A stretch of DNA of 53,082 nt from assembly GCA_031271865.1 (NCBI GenBank), contig JAISUW010000025.1, forward strand, positions 1-53,082, given 5' to 3'. The notes beneath the pieces are model-generated. The model ran no database searches. It was not told where the DNA came from and worked only from the letters and a program-made list of their open reading frames with translations. The translations under genes and the position numbers were made by a program. Origin of the DNA: Oscillospiraceae bacterium. GTDB taxonomy: Bacteria; Bacillota; Clostridia; Oscillospirales; Acutalibacteraceae. Shown in pieces: positions 31,456 to 39,250 of the stretch (position 1 is the first letter of the stretch; every line of letters starts with the position of its first letter).

Positions 31456-32184
31456 ATGAAACAGGAACGCCGCGTTTTTATGGTCGCAAGCGGAAAGGGC
31501 GGAGTCGGTAAAAGCACCGTCAGTACGGCGCTGGCTCTTCAATTATGTAAGGAACACAAAACGCTCTTGATTGACTGTGATGTTTATCTGCCTTCCTTGG
31601 ATATTCTTTCCGGTATGACGGGGGAAGCAATCTTCTCCTGGTTGGATGTATTAAATGGAATCTGCACTCCGGAGCAGGCACTTTTGCACCACCGCTATGC
31701 ACTGCTCTCCGCCCCCAACATTGGCAGCGAGATTCCGCCCGACAGCATCGAGAAGCTCCTCGCATTCTATCCGGAATATGATGCCGTCATCATCGACTGT
31801 GCTGCCGGCCTGGGATTCAGCTTGGAACTTGCCTCAAAAGCAGCCGATACGGCGCTGATTGTCTGCACGGCTGATGAGGCGAGCATTCGGAGTGCCGCGG
31901 CCGCCGCTAAAAAAATCGATAAGCTCGGTGTGCCGAAGAGCTTTCTCATTATCAATCGTTACGACCCGAAGGGTGCCGTCAAGGGTCGGTTGCTTGGAAT
32001 TGACGATATGGTAGACCGCACCGAAACGCCGCTGCTGGGCATCATCCCGTACATAGGTTCCCTCCTGCGCAGCGACGGCAACGACATTTCGCTTTGCGTC
32101 CCGCTGACCGATACCGCCATCCGCATTGCCATGCGGTTATATAATCTGCCGATTCCATTGGAGCTGCAAAATGCTGTTCGTTAA
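31456..32184 (+). CDS. MinD-like P-loop ATPase
   Basis: 242 residues. Deviant Walker A motif ASGKGGVGKSTVS, then LLIDCDVYLPSLDIL (MinD-like second motif) and VIIDCAAGLGFS (Walker B). This is closer to MinD than to ParA/Soj, which would read DPQGN. The position right after mreBCD matches the mreBCD-minCD order of Bacillus, but minC and minE are absent, and the usual C-terminal amphipathic membrane helix is not obvious (the end reads AIRIAMRLYNLPIPLELQ). It begins 44 bp after a parS site and overlaps mnmE by 14 bp. Role could be septum placement or another positioning task; unproven. Confidence 0.85.
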   Translation: MKQERRVFMVASGKGGVGKSTVSTALALQLCKEHKTLLIDCDVYLPSLDILSGMTGEAIFSWLDVLNGICTPEQALLHHRYALLSAPNIGSEIPPDSIEKLLAFYPEYDAVIIDCAAGLGFSLELASKAADTALIVCTADEASIRSAAAAAKKIDKLGVPKSFLIINRYDPKGAVKGRLLGIDDMVDRTETPLLGIIPYIGSLLRSDGNDISLCVPLTDTAIRIAMRLYNLPIPLELQNAVR

Positions 32185-33550
32185 TTATGACACCATCGCC
32201 GCCATCTCTACCCCGCCGGGCATCGGCGGCGTGGGGATTGTCCGTATCAGCGGTACGAAGGCTTGGGAGATTGCCGACCAACTTTTTATTCCCTTGCATA
32301 GCTCCGCGGCGCCGCAGACTGCGTACCCGGACTGCCGCGTGGGGCATTTCTATGCCAACCATGATATGCTCGACGAGTGCGTCTGCCTGCGTTTTTGCGG
32401 ACCAAAAAGCTACACGGGCGAAGATGTCGCCGAATTCCAATGCCACGGCGGCCGCACCGTTCTGCAACTCTGCCTCAAGGCAGTACTGAACGCCGGCGCA
32501 CGCTTGGCGGAACCCGGCGAATTCATAGCGCGCCGCTTTACCAATGGAAAAATTCGCTTGGATGAAGCGGAGAGTATCGCGCGGCTTTTGACCGCGCAGA
32601 CGGAGCAGGAAGTCCAACTCACTTCGGCGCTCTTGGACGGTTCTCTCCATCGGAAATTCTTGGACATCCGCGAGCAAATCCTGAATATGGCAGCGGAAAC
32701 TGCATTTACGGTGGATTATCCGGAGGAGGACGGCGCCGTATTTGATTTCCGTTCTTTCATTAAGCCTCTGCAGGAACTGCGCCGTGAATGCGATATTCTC
32801 TTGATGACCACGCAAGCCAATGCCGCTCGCTTAGACGGCCTGACAGTTGCCATCATCGGCAGTCCGAATGTCGGTAAGTCCACGCTTCTCAATGCGCTCT
32901 TAGGCTATGATCGTGCCATTGTAACGGAAATCCCCGGTACAACCCGCGACACCGTACAGGAAATGGTGGTCATCGACGGCATCAAACTCCTGCTCCAAGA
33001 CACCGCCGGTATCCGCGCCCCGGCCGATGAGGCAGAGCGTATCGGCATAGACCGCGCCCGTGCGGCGATGGAGAACGCGCAAATTGTTCTGCTTGTCTTG
33101 GACAGCACCAAACCGTTGTCAAGTACGGATCTGGAACTACTTCAATCCTGCAAGCCTGCGAAAACACTTTTGCTCTTGAATAAACACGACGACCCACACG
33201 AAGAACTGTCGCCCTCCTCCCTGCCCGACCGTTTCAAGTGCGTAGAAATCAGTGCCCTGCACAGGCAAGGTATTGACAAAATCGTTCCTGCTATCCAGCA
33301 ACTGACGCAGACATCCCCGGCCCCGCCCAACGACCCCATCCTCTGCTCCGCCAGGCAAGAGGCGCTCATCGAAGAGATACACGGGGCTCTTTCACTCGCT
33401 ATTGAGGTCATATCGCTGCCCATTCCGCTGATAGACATCTTCCAGCAGGAATTGGAACAAGTCCTCCAAGCCACCTTTGACCTCACCGGGGAGAATACCC
33501 AAATCAAAGTGATGGAGGCGGTGTTTGCCCGCTTCTGCGTCGGCAAGTAG
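32171..33550 (+). CDS. mnmE: tRNA modification GTPase MnmE
   Basis: 459 residues from ATG 32171 (MLFVNYDTIAAIS); the ORF extension to 32126 lies inside the ATPase gene. With MnmG it makes the (carboxymethyl)aminomethyl group on wobble U34. The N-terminal folate-binding domain has GIGGVGIVRISG; the G domain has GSPNVGKSTLLNALL (G1), TTRDT (G2), DTAGIR (G3) and NKHD (G4). The C-terminal FCVGK supplies the conserved Cys of the C-x-G-K motif. Adjacent to mnmG, but rsmG, parA/parB and yidC, its usual companions, are not here. Confidence 0.95.
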   Translation: MLFVNYDTIAAISTPPGIGGVGIVRISGTKAWEIADQLFIPLHSSAAPQTAYPDCRVGHFYANHDMLDECVCLRFCGPKSYTGEDVAEFQCHGGRTVLQLCLKAVLNAGARLAEPGEFIARRFTNGKIRLDEAESIARLLTAQTEQEVQLTSALLDGSLHRKFLDIREQILNMAAETAFTVDYPEEDGAVFDFRSFIKPLQELRRECDILLMTTQANAARLDGLTVAIIGSPNVGKSTLLNALLGYDRAIVTEIPGTTRDTVQEMVVIDGIKLLLQDTAGIRAPADEAERIGIDRARAAMENAQIVLLVLDSTKPLSSTDLELLQSCKPAKTLLLLNKHDDPHEELSPSSLPDRFKCVEISALHRQGIDKIVPAIQQLTQTSPAPPNDPILCSARQEALIEEIHGALSLAIEVISLPIPLIDIFQQELEQVLQATFDLTGENTQIKVMEAVFARFCVGK

Positions 33551-33598
33551 TTTGTTCACAATTGCGCTTTCCATTATATATCAACAGTTACAAGCAAA

Positions 33599-33614
33599 TG
33601 TTTCACGTGAAACA
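33599..33614. promoter_or_regulatory. parS centromere site 2
   Basis: A second perfect TGTTTCACGTGAAACA, extended to a 20-bp palindrome (33597-33616), in the mnmE-mnmG gap. It is 2.2 kb from site 1, and the two bracket the MinD-like and mnmE genes. Confidence 0.92.
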
Positions 33615-33637
33615 TTTTTAAACAAGGATTACTTGCC

Positions 33638-35389
33638 ATGCAGAACTCGTATGATGTCCTCATCCTCGGCGCCGGACATGCCGGCATAGAAGCCGCCCTT
33701 GCGGCAGCGCGTTTGGGCTGTAAAACACTGCTCCTCACCATGCACTTGGACGCCATTGGCAATATGCCCTGCAATCCGGCCATCGGCGGCACTTCCAAAG
33801 GCCATCTGGTGCGGGAGATTGATGCACTCGGCGGCGCAATGGGTTTGGCGGCGGATGCCTGCACTTTGCAAGCCAGAATGTTGAATCTCTCCAAGGGTGC
33901 CGCTGTCCAAAGCCCGCGGGCGCAAATCGACCGCCGCAGTTACAGCGAGCGCATGAAACACACATTGGAGCTGCAAGAAAACTTGTTTCTACTGCAAGCG
34001 GAAGCCGAAGACCTGAAAATGGCACCGAACGGCTGGCAGATAACGGCGCGTACGGGCAGTATATACACAGCAAAGGCGGCTGTGATAGCCACCGGTACCT
34101 ACTTGGATTCGCAAATCCATATTGGAAGCCACTCGCACCCGTCCGGACCGGACAACCTCCCACCCGCTGTTGGTTTGGCGCACAGTCTGCGGGGATTGGG
34201 CTTGCCGCTGCGGCGCTTTAAGACAGGCACACCGCCGCGTATCAATGCCCGATCGGTGGATTTCTCCCAAACCGAAATCCAAACCGGGGATGCGGAAGCT
34301 GTCTGCTTCTCGTTTCTTAACGAGCTGTCTCCGCCCCGGCAAACACTCGCCTGCTATCTGACACATACCGGATTGGAAACAAAATCTGTCATTCTGTCCA
34401 ATCTATCTTCCTCCGCCCAATTCAGCGGACAGATTCAGGGCATCGGCCCGCGCTACTGTCCTTCTATCGAGGACAAAATGTACCGCTTCCCCGACAAGGA
34501 AAGCCACTCCCTCTTCTTGGAGCCGTGTGGGAGCAACACAAATGAATTATACCTCCAAGGGATGTCCACTTCCCTCCCGGAGAAAGTGCAGGCGGCGTTC
34601 ATCTGTACCATCCCCGGATTGCAGAATGCGGAGATTCTCCGCTACGCCTATGCGATTGAATATACTTGCGTCGACCCGCTTGCCATGAAGCCGACGATGG
34701 AGTTAATTGATTATCCCGGACTCTTCGGCGCCGGGCAATTTTGCGGCTCCTCCGGCTATGAGGAGGCCGCGGCACAAGGCATCATCGCCGGAATTAATGC
34801 CGCTCGCTATGTCCGCGGGGAGGGCGCGTTTATCTTGCCGCGCTCCTCTTCCTATATCGGAACATTGGTCGATGACCTTACGAACAAGGGTACCGACGAG
34901 CCATACCGCATGATGACCTCCCGGTCGGAGTACCGCCTGCTTCTGCGCCACGATACTGCCGACCGCCGTCTCACCCCATTGGGGCATGAACTCGGTCTAG
35001 TCTCTGACGAGCGGTGGAACCGATTCTTGGAAAAGCAAGCGCAAATCGAAAGTGCCGCTAAAACGGAGCAATGCTCCCTCCCCTCCCCCTACCGTCACAC
35101 AATGGAAGCGGACAAACAGTACGCGGGCTATCTGCGGCGCGGCGAACAGCAGCGCCGAGATATGGAACGGCATGAAACGATGACACTCACGCCGGATTTG
35201 GAATACAGGCGCATACCCTCGCTGCGCACAGAAGCCATCCAGAAACTGGAAAGGCACCGTCCGTCTACGGTCGGCGCAGCGGCACGCATTTCCGGCGTCA
35301 ATCCGGCTGACATCACGGCACTGCTCGTTTACCTGACATCCAAGGCAAGGCAAGCAAACATTCCTGACAATTCTGTGAATAGCAGGTGA
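33638..35389 (+). CDS. mnmG: tRNA U34 carboxymethylaminomethyl modification protein MnmG
   Basis: 583 residues; the family is usually 615-635. FAD-binding start YDVLILGAGHAGIEAALAAARLG, then MPCNPAIGGTSKGHLVREID and LKTGTPPR-like RFKTGTPPRINARS. The C-terminal end is intact (TVGAAARISGVNPADITALL). The shortfall appears to come from a reduced helical segment at about 480-510, where the usual RRP-containing stretch is missing. Partner of MnmE. Its start has CAAGGATT upstream. Confidence 0.94.
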   Translation: MQNSYDVLILGAGHAGIEAALAAARLGCKTLLLTMHLDAIGNMPCNPAIGGTSKGHLVREIDALGGAMGLAADACTLQARMLNLSKGAAVQSPRAQIDRRSYSERMKHTLELQENLFLLQAEAEDLKMAPNGWQITARTGSIYTAKAAVIATGTYLDSQIHIGSHSHPSGPDNLPPAVGLAHSLRGLGLPLRRFKTGTPPRINARSVDFSQTEIQTGDAEAVCFSFLNELSPPRQTLACYLTHTGLETKSVILSNLSSSAQFSGQIQGIGPRYCPSIEDKMYRFPDKESHSLFLEPCGSNTNELYLQGMSTSLPEKVQAAFICTIPGLQNAEILRYAYAIEYTCVDPLAMKPTMELIDYPGLFGAGQFCGSSGYEEAAAQGIIAGINAARYVRGEGAFILPRSSSYIGTLVDDLTNKGTDEPYRMMTSRSEYRLLLRHDTADRRLTPLGHELGLVSDERWNRFLEKQAQIESAAKTEQCSLPSPYRHTMEADKQYAGYLRRGEQQRRDMERHETMTLTPDLEYRRIPSLRTEAIQKLERHRPSTVGAAARISGVNPADITALLVYLTSKARQANIPDNSVNSR

Positions 35390-35448
35390 ATTATCCCGCA
35401 AAGGAACCCGAATGAAGTAAAAACTGTCTGATAAGCGTCAGAAATCTC

Positions 35449-35477
35449 TTGACAAGTGCATGACAAAATGCTACAAT
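35449..35477 (+). promoter_or_regulatory. Sigma-A promoter of the paired small-peptide unit
   Basis: TTGACA (35449-35454), 17-base spacer, TACAAT (35472-35477). The leader to the first small ORF is about 85 nt and ends in AAGGGAG. The promoter makes the two-peptide unit independent of mnmG. Confidence 0.83.
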
Positions 35478-35567
35478 AAATACATATCAGGTTGTCCGAA
35501 TCGGTGAGGAGATTTTTCCAAGCAAGCGACAAACCGATAGAACATTCGCAAGAAGGGAGAATTAAAA

Positions 35568-35741
35568 ATGGATTTATCAGTCGGCGGCATCATAGACCTG
35601 GTTTTCAACGGCATTCTGTCTATTATCAAACTGCTGGGTGTGAGCAGCGGTTTGGGCAGTGCGCTGGCCGGTCTCTTTACCCAGATGGCAGAGAAAACCG
35701 AATGGTTGATTAACCTCATTATCGGCTTCTTCGAAGCTTAA
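35568..35741 (+). CDS. 57-residue hydrophobic peptide 1
   Basis: 57 residues. No signal peptide and no Cys. The peptide begins MDLSVGGIIDLVFNGIL, has a Gly/Ser/Ala-rich middle (GVSSGLGSALAGLF) and ends in a hydrophobic helix (EWLINLIIGFFEA). By eye both ends can form amphipathic or membrane helices; the net charge is about -3. Translation is well supported: AAGGGAG at good spacing, a consensus promoter and a terminator bracketing this and the next ORF. I do not recognise the family. It resembles phenol-soluble modulin-beta or leaderless peptides in size and texture, but not in sequence that I can align. Toxin, surfactant, signalling or membrane scaffold are all open. Confidence 0.7.
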   Translation: MDLSVGGIIDLVFNGILSIIKLLGVSSGLGSALAGLFTQMAEKTEWLINLIIGFFEA

Positions 35742-35794
35742 AGCGCACACACCCGCCACGCAAACGGCATAACCGCTAAAGGAGGTATCCCCGT

Positions 35795-35968
35795 ATGACA
35801 TCGGCAGATTTCGTCAAGGTTCTCAAAGACATCTTCATGACTATTCTCAATGCGCCGGAAGCTACGGCGACGGCCCTCTCCTCTTTCCTGGGTCCCACCT
35901 TATATTTCATTGGAGAGGTCATCGGCAAACTCGTGGAGTTCATCCTCAGCTTCTTCCAGTACAGCTGA
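35795..35968 (+). CDS. 57-residue hydrophobic peptide 2
   Basis: 57 residues, exactly the length of the peptide before it. It has the strongest ribosome site of the pair, AAAGGAGGT (35778-35786). It starts with an amphipathic stretch (MTSADFVKVLKDIFMTIL), has an Ala/Thr/Ser middle (EATATALSSFLGP) and ends GKLVEFILSFFQYS, paralleling the LIIGFFEA end of peptide 1. No signal peptide, no Cys, net charge about -2. Likely an ancient paralogue or partner of peptide 1, co-expressed at 53 bp distance. No processing enzyme, immunity protein or exporter is next to the pair. Family not recognised. Confidence 0.7.
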   Translation: MTSADFVKVLKDIFMTILNAPEATATALSSFLGPTLYFIGEVIGKLVEFILSFFQYS

Positions 35969-35988
35969 GCCTCGAATCGCTAAAGCAT

Positions 35989-36014
35989 CACAGACAGCCT
36001 CACTGCTGTCTGTG
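35989..36014 (+). terminator. Intrinsic terminator of the small-peptide unit
   Basis: CACAGACAGC (35989-35998), loop CTCACT, GCTGTCTGTG (36005-36014), then TTTTTG. A 10-bp stem and T-run, closing the unit before yqfC. Confidence 0.92.
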
Positions 36015-36074
36015 TTTTTGTATGTTTTTGTGCTCTTTCGCATACGATACATAAGGATATAGGAGGGTTGGATT

Positions 36075-36401
36075 ATGCCTGCAAAACGCAACCGTAACCG
36101 TAAAGCCTTCGTAGAGGGCAAGAAAAACACTGCCGCTGAAAAGCTCCACGCCATCGGAGACTCGCTGGATTTGCCGGCATCCATCCTGCCGGGCTATGCC
36201 GGGGTAGAGCTTCTGGGCAACAGGCAAGCCATCATCAACGGTGTGCAGGGCATCCTGGTCTACGCACCGCAGCTGATAAAGCTCGGCACCAAAGGCTTAA
36301 TCATCACCTTTGAAGGTGTGGATCTGGAAGTCAAGACCTTTCAGGGGGATGAAATCATGCTCGCCGGAGAAATCACGGATATTCATTACACAACAGCTTA
36401 A
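36075..36401 (+). CDS. yqfC: Sporulation protein YqfC (YabP/YqfC family)
   Basis: 108 residues. The family core is clear: a basic N-terminus, LDLPASILPGYAGVELLGN, VQGILVYAPQLIKLGTKGLIITFEG-type strands and LAGEITDIHY at the end. YqfC is a small sigma-E-controlled mother-cell protein needed, with YqfD (SpoIVFC-like locus in Bacillus), for efficient sporulation. Preceded by GGAGG. It lies 28 bp before yqfD. The usual downstream phoH/ybeY genes are not here. Confidence 0.9.
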   Translation: MPAKRNRNRKAFVEGKKNTAAEKLHAIGDSLDLPASILPGYAGVELLGNRQAIINGVQGILVYAPQLIKLGTKGLIITFEGVDLEVKTFQGDEIMLAGEITDIHYTTA

Positions 36402-36428
36402 CACAGCCTATCGTCACGGAGGTAAGTC

Positions 36429-37607
36429 ATGTTCTTCATCCGCCTACTGCGCTTGCTTCGCGGGTATATCCGCTTCTGCGCTTGGGACGGCTTCCCAGAG
36501 CGCTTTCTGAATCTCTGTGCCGCCAAAGGCATACCCATTTGGGATGTGAAGTTCTGCAACGGGCAGCTCTCCGCCAATACGACCATCAACGGCTACAAAG
36601 CCATGCGCGAGCCGGCAAAGAAAGCGGCCATGCGCACCAAAGTGCAGGAGAAGTACGGCCTGCCATTCTTTACATTTAAGTACCGCAAGCGCGTGGGTCT
36701 GGTCATTGGTATGGTCATCTTTCTGTCCGCCTTGGGATGCCTATCACAGGCGGTCTGGAGCATAGACGTCCTGGGCAATAATGCTGTAGCGGAGGAAACC
36801 ATCCGCGAAGCCTTCGCCGAAGAAGGACTGCATATCGGTTTGTGGCGCAATTCCATCGATGCAGCAGAAATGGCGAAATCGGCTCTGGGACACCTCCCCG
36901 GCGTTTCGTGGTGCGCCCTCAATCTGCGCGGCTCCACAGCGGAAATTGTCATACTGGAGGAGGACGGCAAGAACGCCGCAGATACGCAAGAAGAACTAAA
37001 GCCTGTAAACATCATCGCTTCGAAGACCGGCGTACTGCGCGCCCTCGAGGTCTATGCCGGGAAACGCCAAGCGAAGGTCGGGCAAGCTGTCGTAGCCGGC
37101 ACGCTCCTCTCCTCCGGGGTAATAGAAAACGCCGACGGCTCCACCCGCTTTGTGCAGGCGGATGCCTATGCAGAGGCGGAAACACAATTCTCATTCAGTG
37201 AATCCATTCCGCGCGCAACCGCAGAGAGCATCGTTGACATACGCCACACCGGGTATGTCATCCGCTTTCTGTGGTTCTCCGTGCCGATCGGGACAACGGC
37301 AAAACCCAAAGAGGGCGAACTGCTCCTCCAATCCGAAGCAATCTACGCGCCGAAAGGCAAGTCCCTGCCGCTCTCTGTTACGCGCACATGCCTTTTACGC
37401 CTGAAACCCTTGGAAAGCTCGCAATCCAATACACGACTGAAGCTATCCGCAGCGCAATCCCTTTTTGACGATGCCTACCAATCCCTGCGCTTCGCGGACA
37501 TTACCGACCAAAAGGCGCAGATTACCCTGACCGGAGATACAGCCAAAGCCACCTGGCGCGGGGATGCCATCGAGAACATTGCCGTTGCCCTGGAAGTAGC
37601 GGCGTAG
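36429..37607 (+). CDS. yqfD: Sporulation protein YqfD
   Basis: 392 residues, as in the family. GYIRFCAWDGFPERFLNLCA and KGIPIWDV open the protein; YGLPFFTFKYRKRVGLVIGM leads into one membrane helix (about 93-112); then WSIDVLGNNAVAEETIREAF and GVSWCALNLRGSTAEIVILEE. Partner of YqfC in the mother cell. GGAGGT precedes the ATG. Its TAG stop codon is fused to a palindromic element. Confidence 0.92.
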   Translation: MFFIRLLRLLRGYIRFCAWDGFPERFLNLCAAKGIPIWDVKFCNGQLSANTTINGYKAMREPAKKAAMRTKVQEKYGLPFFTFKYRKRVGLVIGMVIFLSALGCLSQAVWSIDVLGNNAVAEETIREAFAEEGLHIGLWRNSIDAAEMAKSALGHLPGVSWCALNLRGSTAEIVILEEDGKNAADTQEELKPVNIIASKTGVLRALEVYAGKRQAKVGQAVVAGTLLSSGVIENADGSTRFVQADAYAEAETQFSFSESIPRATAESIVDIRHTGYVIRFLWFSVPIGTTAKPKEGELLLQSEAIYAPKGKSLPLSVTRTCLLRLKPLESSQSNTRLKLSAAQSLFDDAYQSLRFADITDQKAQITLTGDTAKATWRGDAIENIAVALEVAA

Positions 37608-37674
37608 GCTCCGCATTGCGGTGCCCCGCAGGAGCCGCAATGCGGCTCCTCCGCCGGCGCCGTAATACGGCGCC
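37607..37674. repeat. Three-module palindromic element, type 1 (copy D)
   Basis: GGCTCCGC-ATT-GCGGTGCC (37607-37625, one mismatched pair), GGAGCCGC-AAT-GCGGCTCC (37631-37649, perfect) and GGCGCCGT-AAT-ACGGCGCC (37656-37674, perfect), then CCCACC. Same module order and spacing as 10725-10790. It begins at the G of the yqfD TAG stop. Confidence 0.8.
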
Positions 37675-37703
37675 CCCACCCAAAACCCCACACAAAAAAG
37701 AAA

Positions 37704-37731
37704 GCAGGCGCGGCAAAAGAACCGCGCCTGC
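37704..37731 (-). terminator. Intrinsic terminator of the lipase-like gene
   Basis: On the minus strand: GCAGGCGCGG, loop TTCTTTTG, CCGCGCCTGC, then TTTCTTTTTTG. A 10-bp stem with a strong T-run, 22 bp after the stop at 37753. Confidence 0.9.
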
Positions 37732-37752
37732 AAAAACACAAACAATCGTCAC

Positions 37753-39171
37753 TCAACTATCCGCAATCAAATTCCCATCGGCATCATAGGTAAGGAACTG
37801 CGGATAGGAGGTATTAGAAGTAATGGTAGGCTGTTTTTTGCTGGTGAGGAGGTAATCGAGGAAGCTATCGGGCGGCCATTTAAAGTGCATATGGTCACGG
37901 ATAAACCAAGTGCTTTCCGGGAAGAGGCAAGTAGAGGCATCGACCTGTTTGTTGGGACTGATATGATTGTGTTTAAGGTCTTTCCTCTGTGCTCCGACCG
38001 TCTTGCCGACGTCTGCAACGGTACCGCCGAGGCTTTCGAGAGATGTATCGATAAGCGCATCCGAGCTGGTCATGGAGTCAGTAACGACAGGCATCTGCGG
38101 CAGACCATAGGCGGCGATAACGCTGATCTTAACACCGTTGTCCCGCGCCATGGCAAACAGTTCTTTGGAACGCATCGTCACATTATAGTGCACTTTATCG
38201 ACAGTTTTTATGAACTCCTTATTCTTCACCGGGTCAAGCAGGATCTTCTTGGCCTGGACATAGGCTTCCTCCGTCGAGATGAAACACCACAGCACCGGCC
38301 ACTTACAGAACAGCGGAATCAGAACCTCATCAAACAGTTCCTCACCTGCGGCCGCTACTAGTCCGTTGAGAATCCAGCACAGCAGCGGGAGAATACCCGA
38401 ATAATGCACACCGTAAATCAGTCCCTGCACCGGGATACTCGTCCACTCGCCGCGCATCATGCCAGCGACTAAGTTCGTCAGGAAAGCCAGCGCCGTATTT
38501 GCATCAAAGTTGACTTGCTTGGTCAGAAGCTTATCGACCATCGAAACGCCGCCCGAGGCCACGGTCAGAAGAACAACGTTCTCCAGTTTTGCGGAACCGT
38601 ACTTCGCGAGATAGGCCGTCACAATGGAACCGCCTTCGCTGTGCGCCATGATACTGACTTTGGAATGTCCCGTGCTGCGCAGGACTTGGTTGATGAATGT
38701 ATTCAGCCGCACGGCATTCGTCGAGAAATCCAAACGCCAGTCGTAAGTAAAGCGGTATTTATCGCCTTTGGTATGGTCCCGCGTGTCCGGATCCTCATTG
38801 GGCTTTGCGGAAATCGGCAGGATGGACTTGCCTTTGTCGTCCATCGCGTAGGCTCCGAAGAGCGTTTCCGCGAGGAGCTTCAGCCCATCGACGGCTGAAC
38901 TCGTGTCAATGAAGCCCCAAGCCACCTTGGTCAAAATCTCCAGAAGCTTGCTCATCAGTGCATCCATGTCTGGAGAAGTAACGGCGTACCTCTTTTCGTT
39001 CTCCGTACCGTAGTCACTGTAGAGGGCATCGCCAATACCGCCGACCTCTATGATCGGTGTAAGTTTGCAGGAAGAAGCATTGTGCTTGGCAGCAGAACTG
39101 CTGACAGAAATGCAGCACAGCATCACAGCAACAAGCATCATGGAGACAAACCGCTTAGTGAATTGTTTCAT
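37753..39171 (-). CDS. Secreted alpha/beta-hydrolase, lipase/LCAT-like
   Basis: 472 residues. Signal peptide (MKQFTKRFVSMMLVAVMLCC, then SVSSSAAK as a likely cleavage area). PIIEVGGIGDALY resembles the oxyanion strand of lipases. The nucleophile elbow is SIMAHSEGGSIVTAYL, a modified G-x-S-x-G with Ala at the first place, as in LCAT-type acyltransferases and lipases. The C-terminal HMHFKWPPDSFLDYLL probably holds the catalytic His. It ends with a short DADGNLIADS motif. Substrate unknown, likely an ester lipid outside the cell. Own promoter (39204-39232) and terminator. Confidence 0.8.
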   Translation of the reverse strand: MKQFTKRFVSMMLVAVMLCCISVSSSAAKHNASSCKLTPIIEVGGIGDALYSDYGTENEKRYAVTSPDMDALMSKLLEILTKVAWGFIDTSSAVDGLKLLAETLFGAYAMDDKGKSILPISAKPNEDPDTRDHTKGDKYRFTYDWRLDFSTNAVRLNTFINQVLRSTGHSKVSIMAHSEGGSIVTAYLAKYGSAKLENVVLLTVASGGVSMVDKLLTKQVNFDANTALAFLTNLVAGMMRGEWTSIPVQGLIYGVHYSGILPLLCWILNGLVAAAGEELFDEVLIPLFCKWPVLWCFISTEEAYVQAKKILLDPVKNKEFIKTVDKVHYNVTMRSKELFAMARDNGVKISVIAAYGLPQMPVVTDSMTSSDALIDTSLESLGGTVADVGKTVGAQRKDLKHNHISPNKQVDASTCLFPESTWFIRDHMHFKWPPDSFLDYLLTSKKQPTITSNTSYPQFLTYDADGNLIADS

Positions 39172-39203
39172 GTACTCTCACCTTTTCTGTAGTATCTATA
39201 TGC

Positions 39204-39232
39204 ATTATAGCATAATTGACAAAGTTTTGCAA
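39204..39232 (-). promoter_or_regulatory. Sigma-A promoter of the lipase-like gene
   Basis: Minus strand: TTGCAA (39227-39232), 17-base spacer, TATAAT (39204-39209). It lies in the 79-bp gap after the GPH transporter gene, so the lipase has its own start. Confidence 0.75.
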
Positions 39233-39250
39233 TGGGAAATCCTACCGCGG

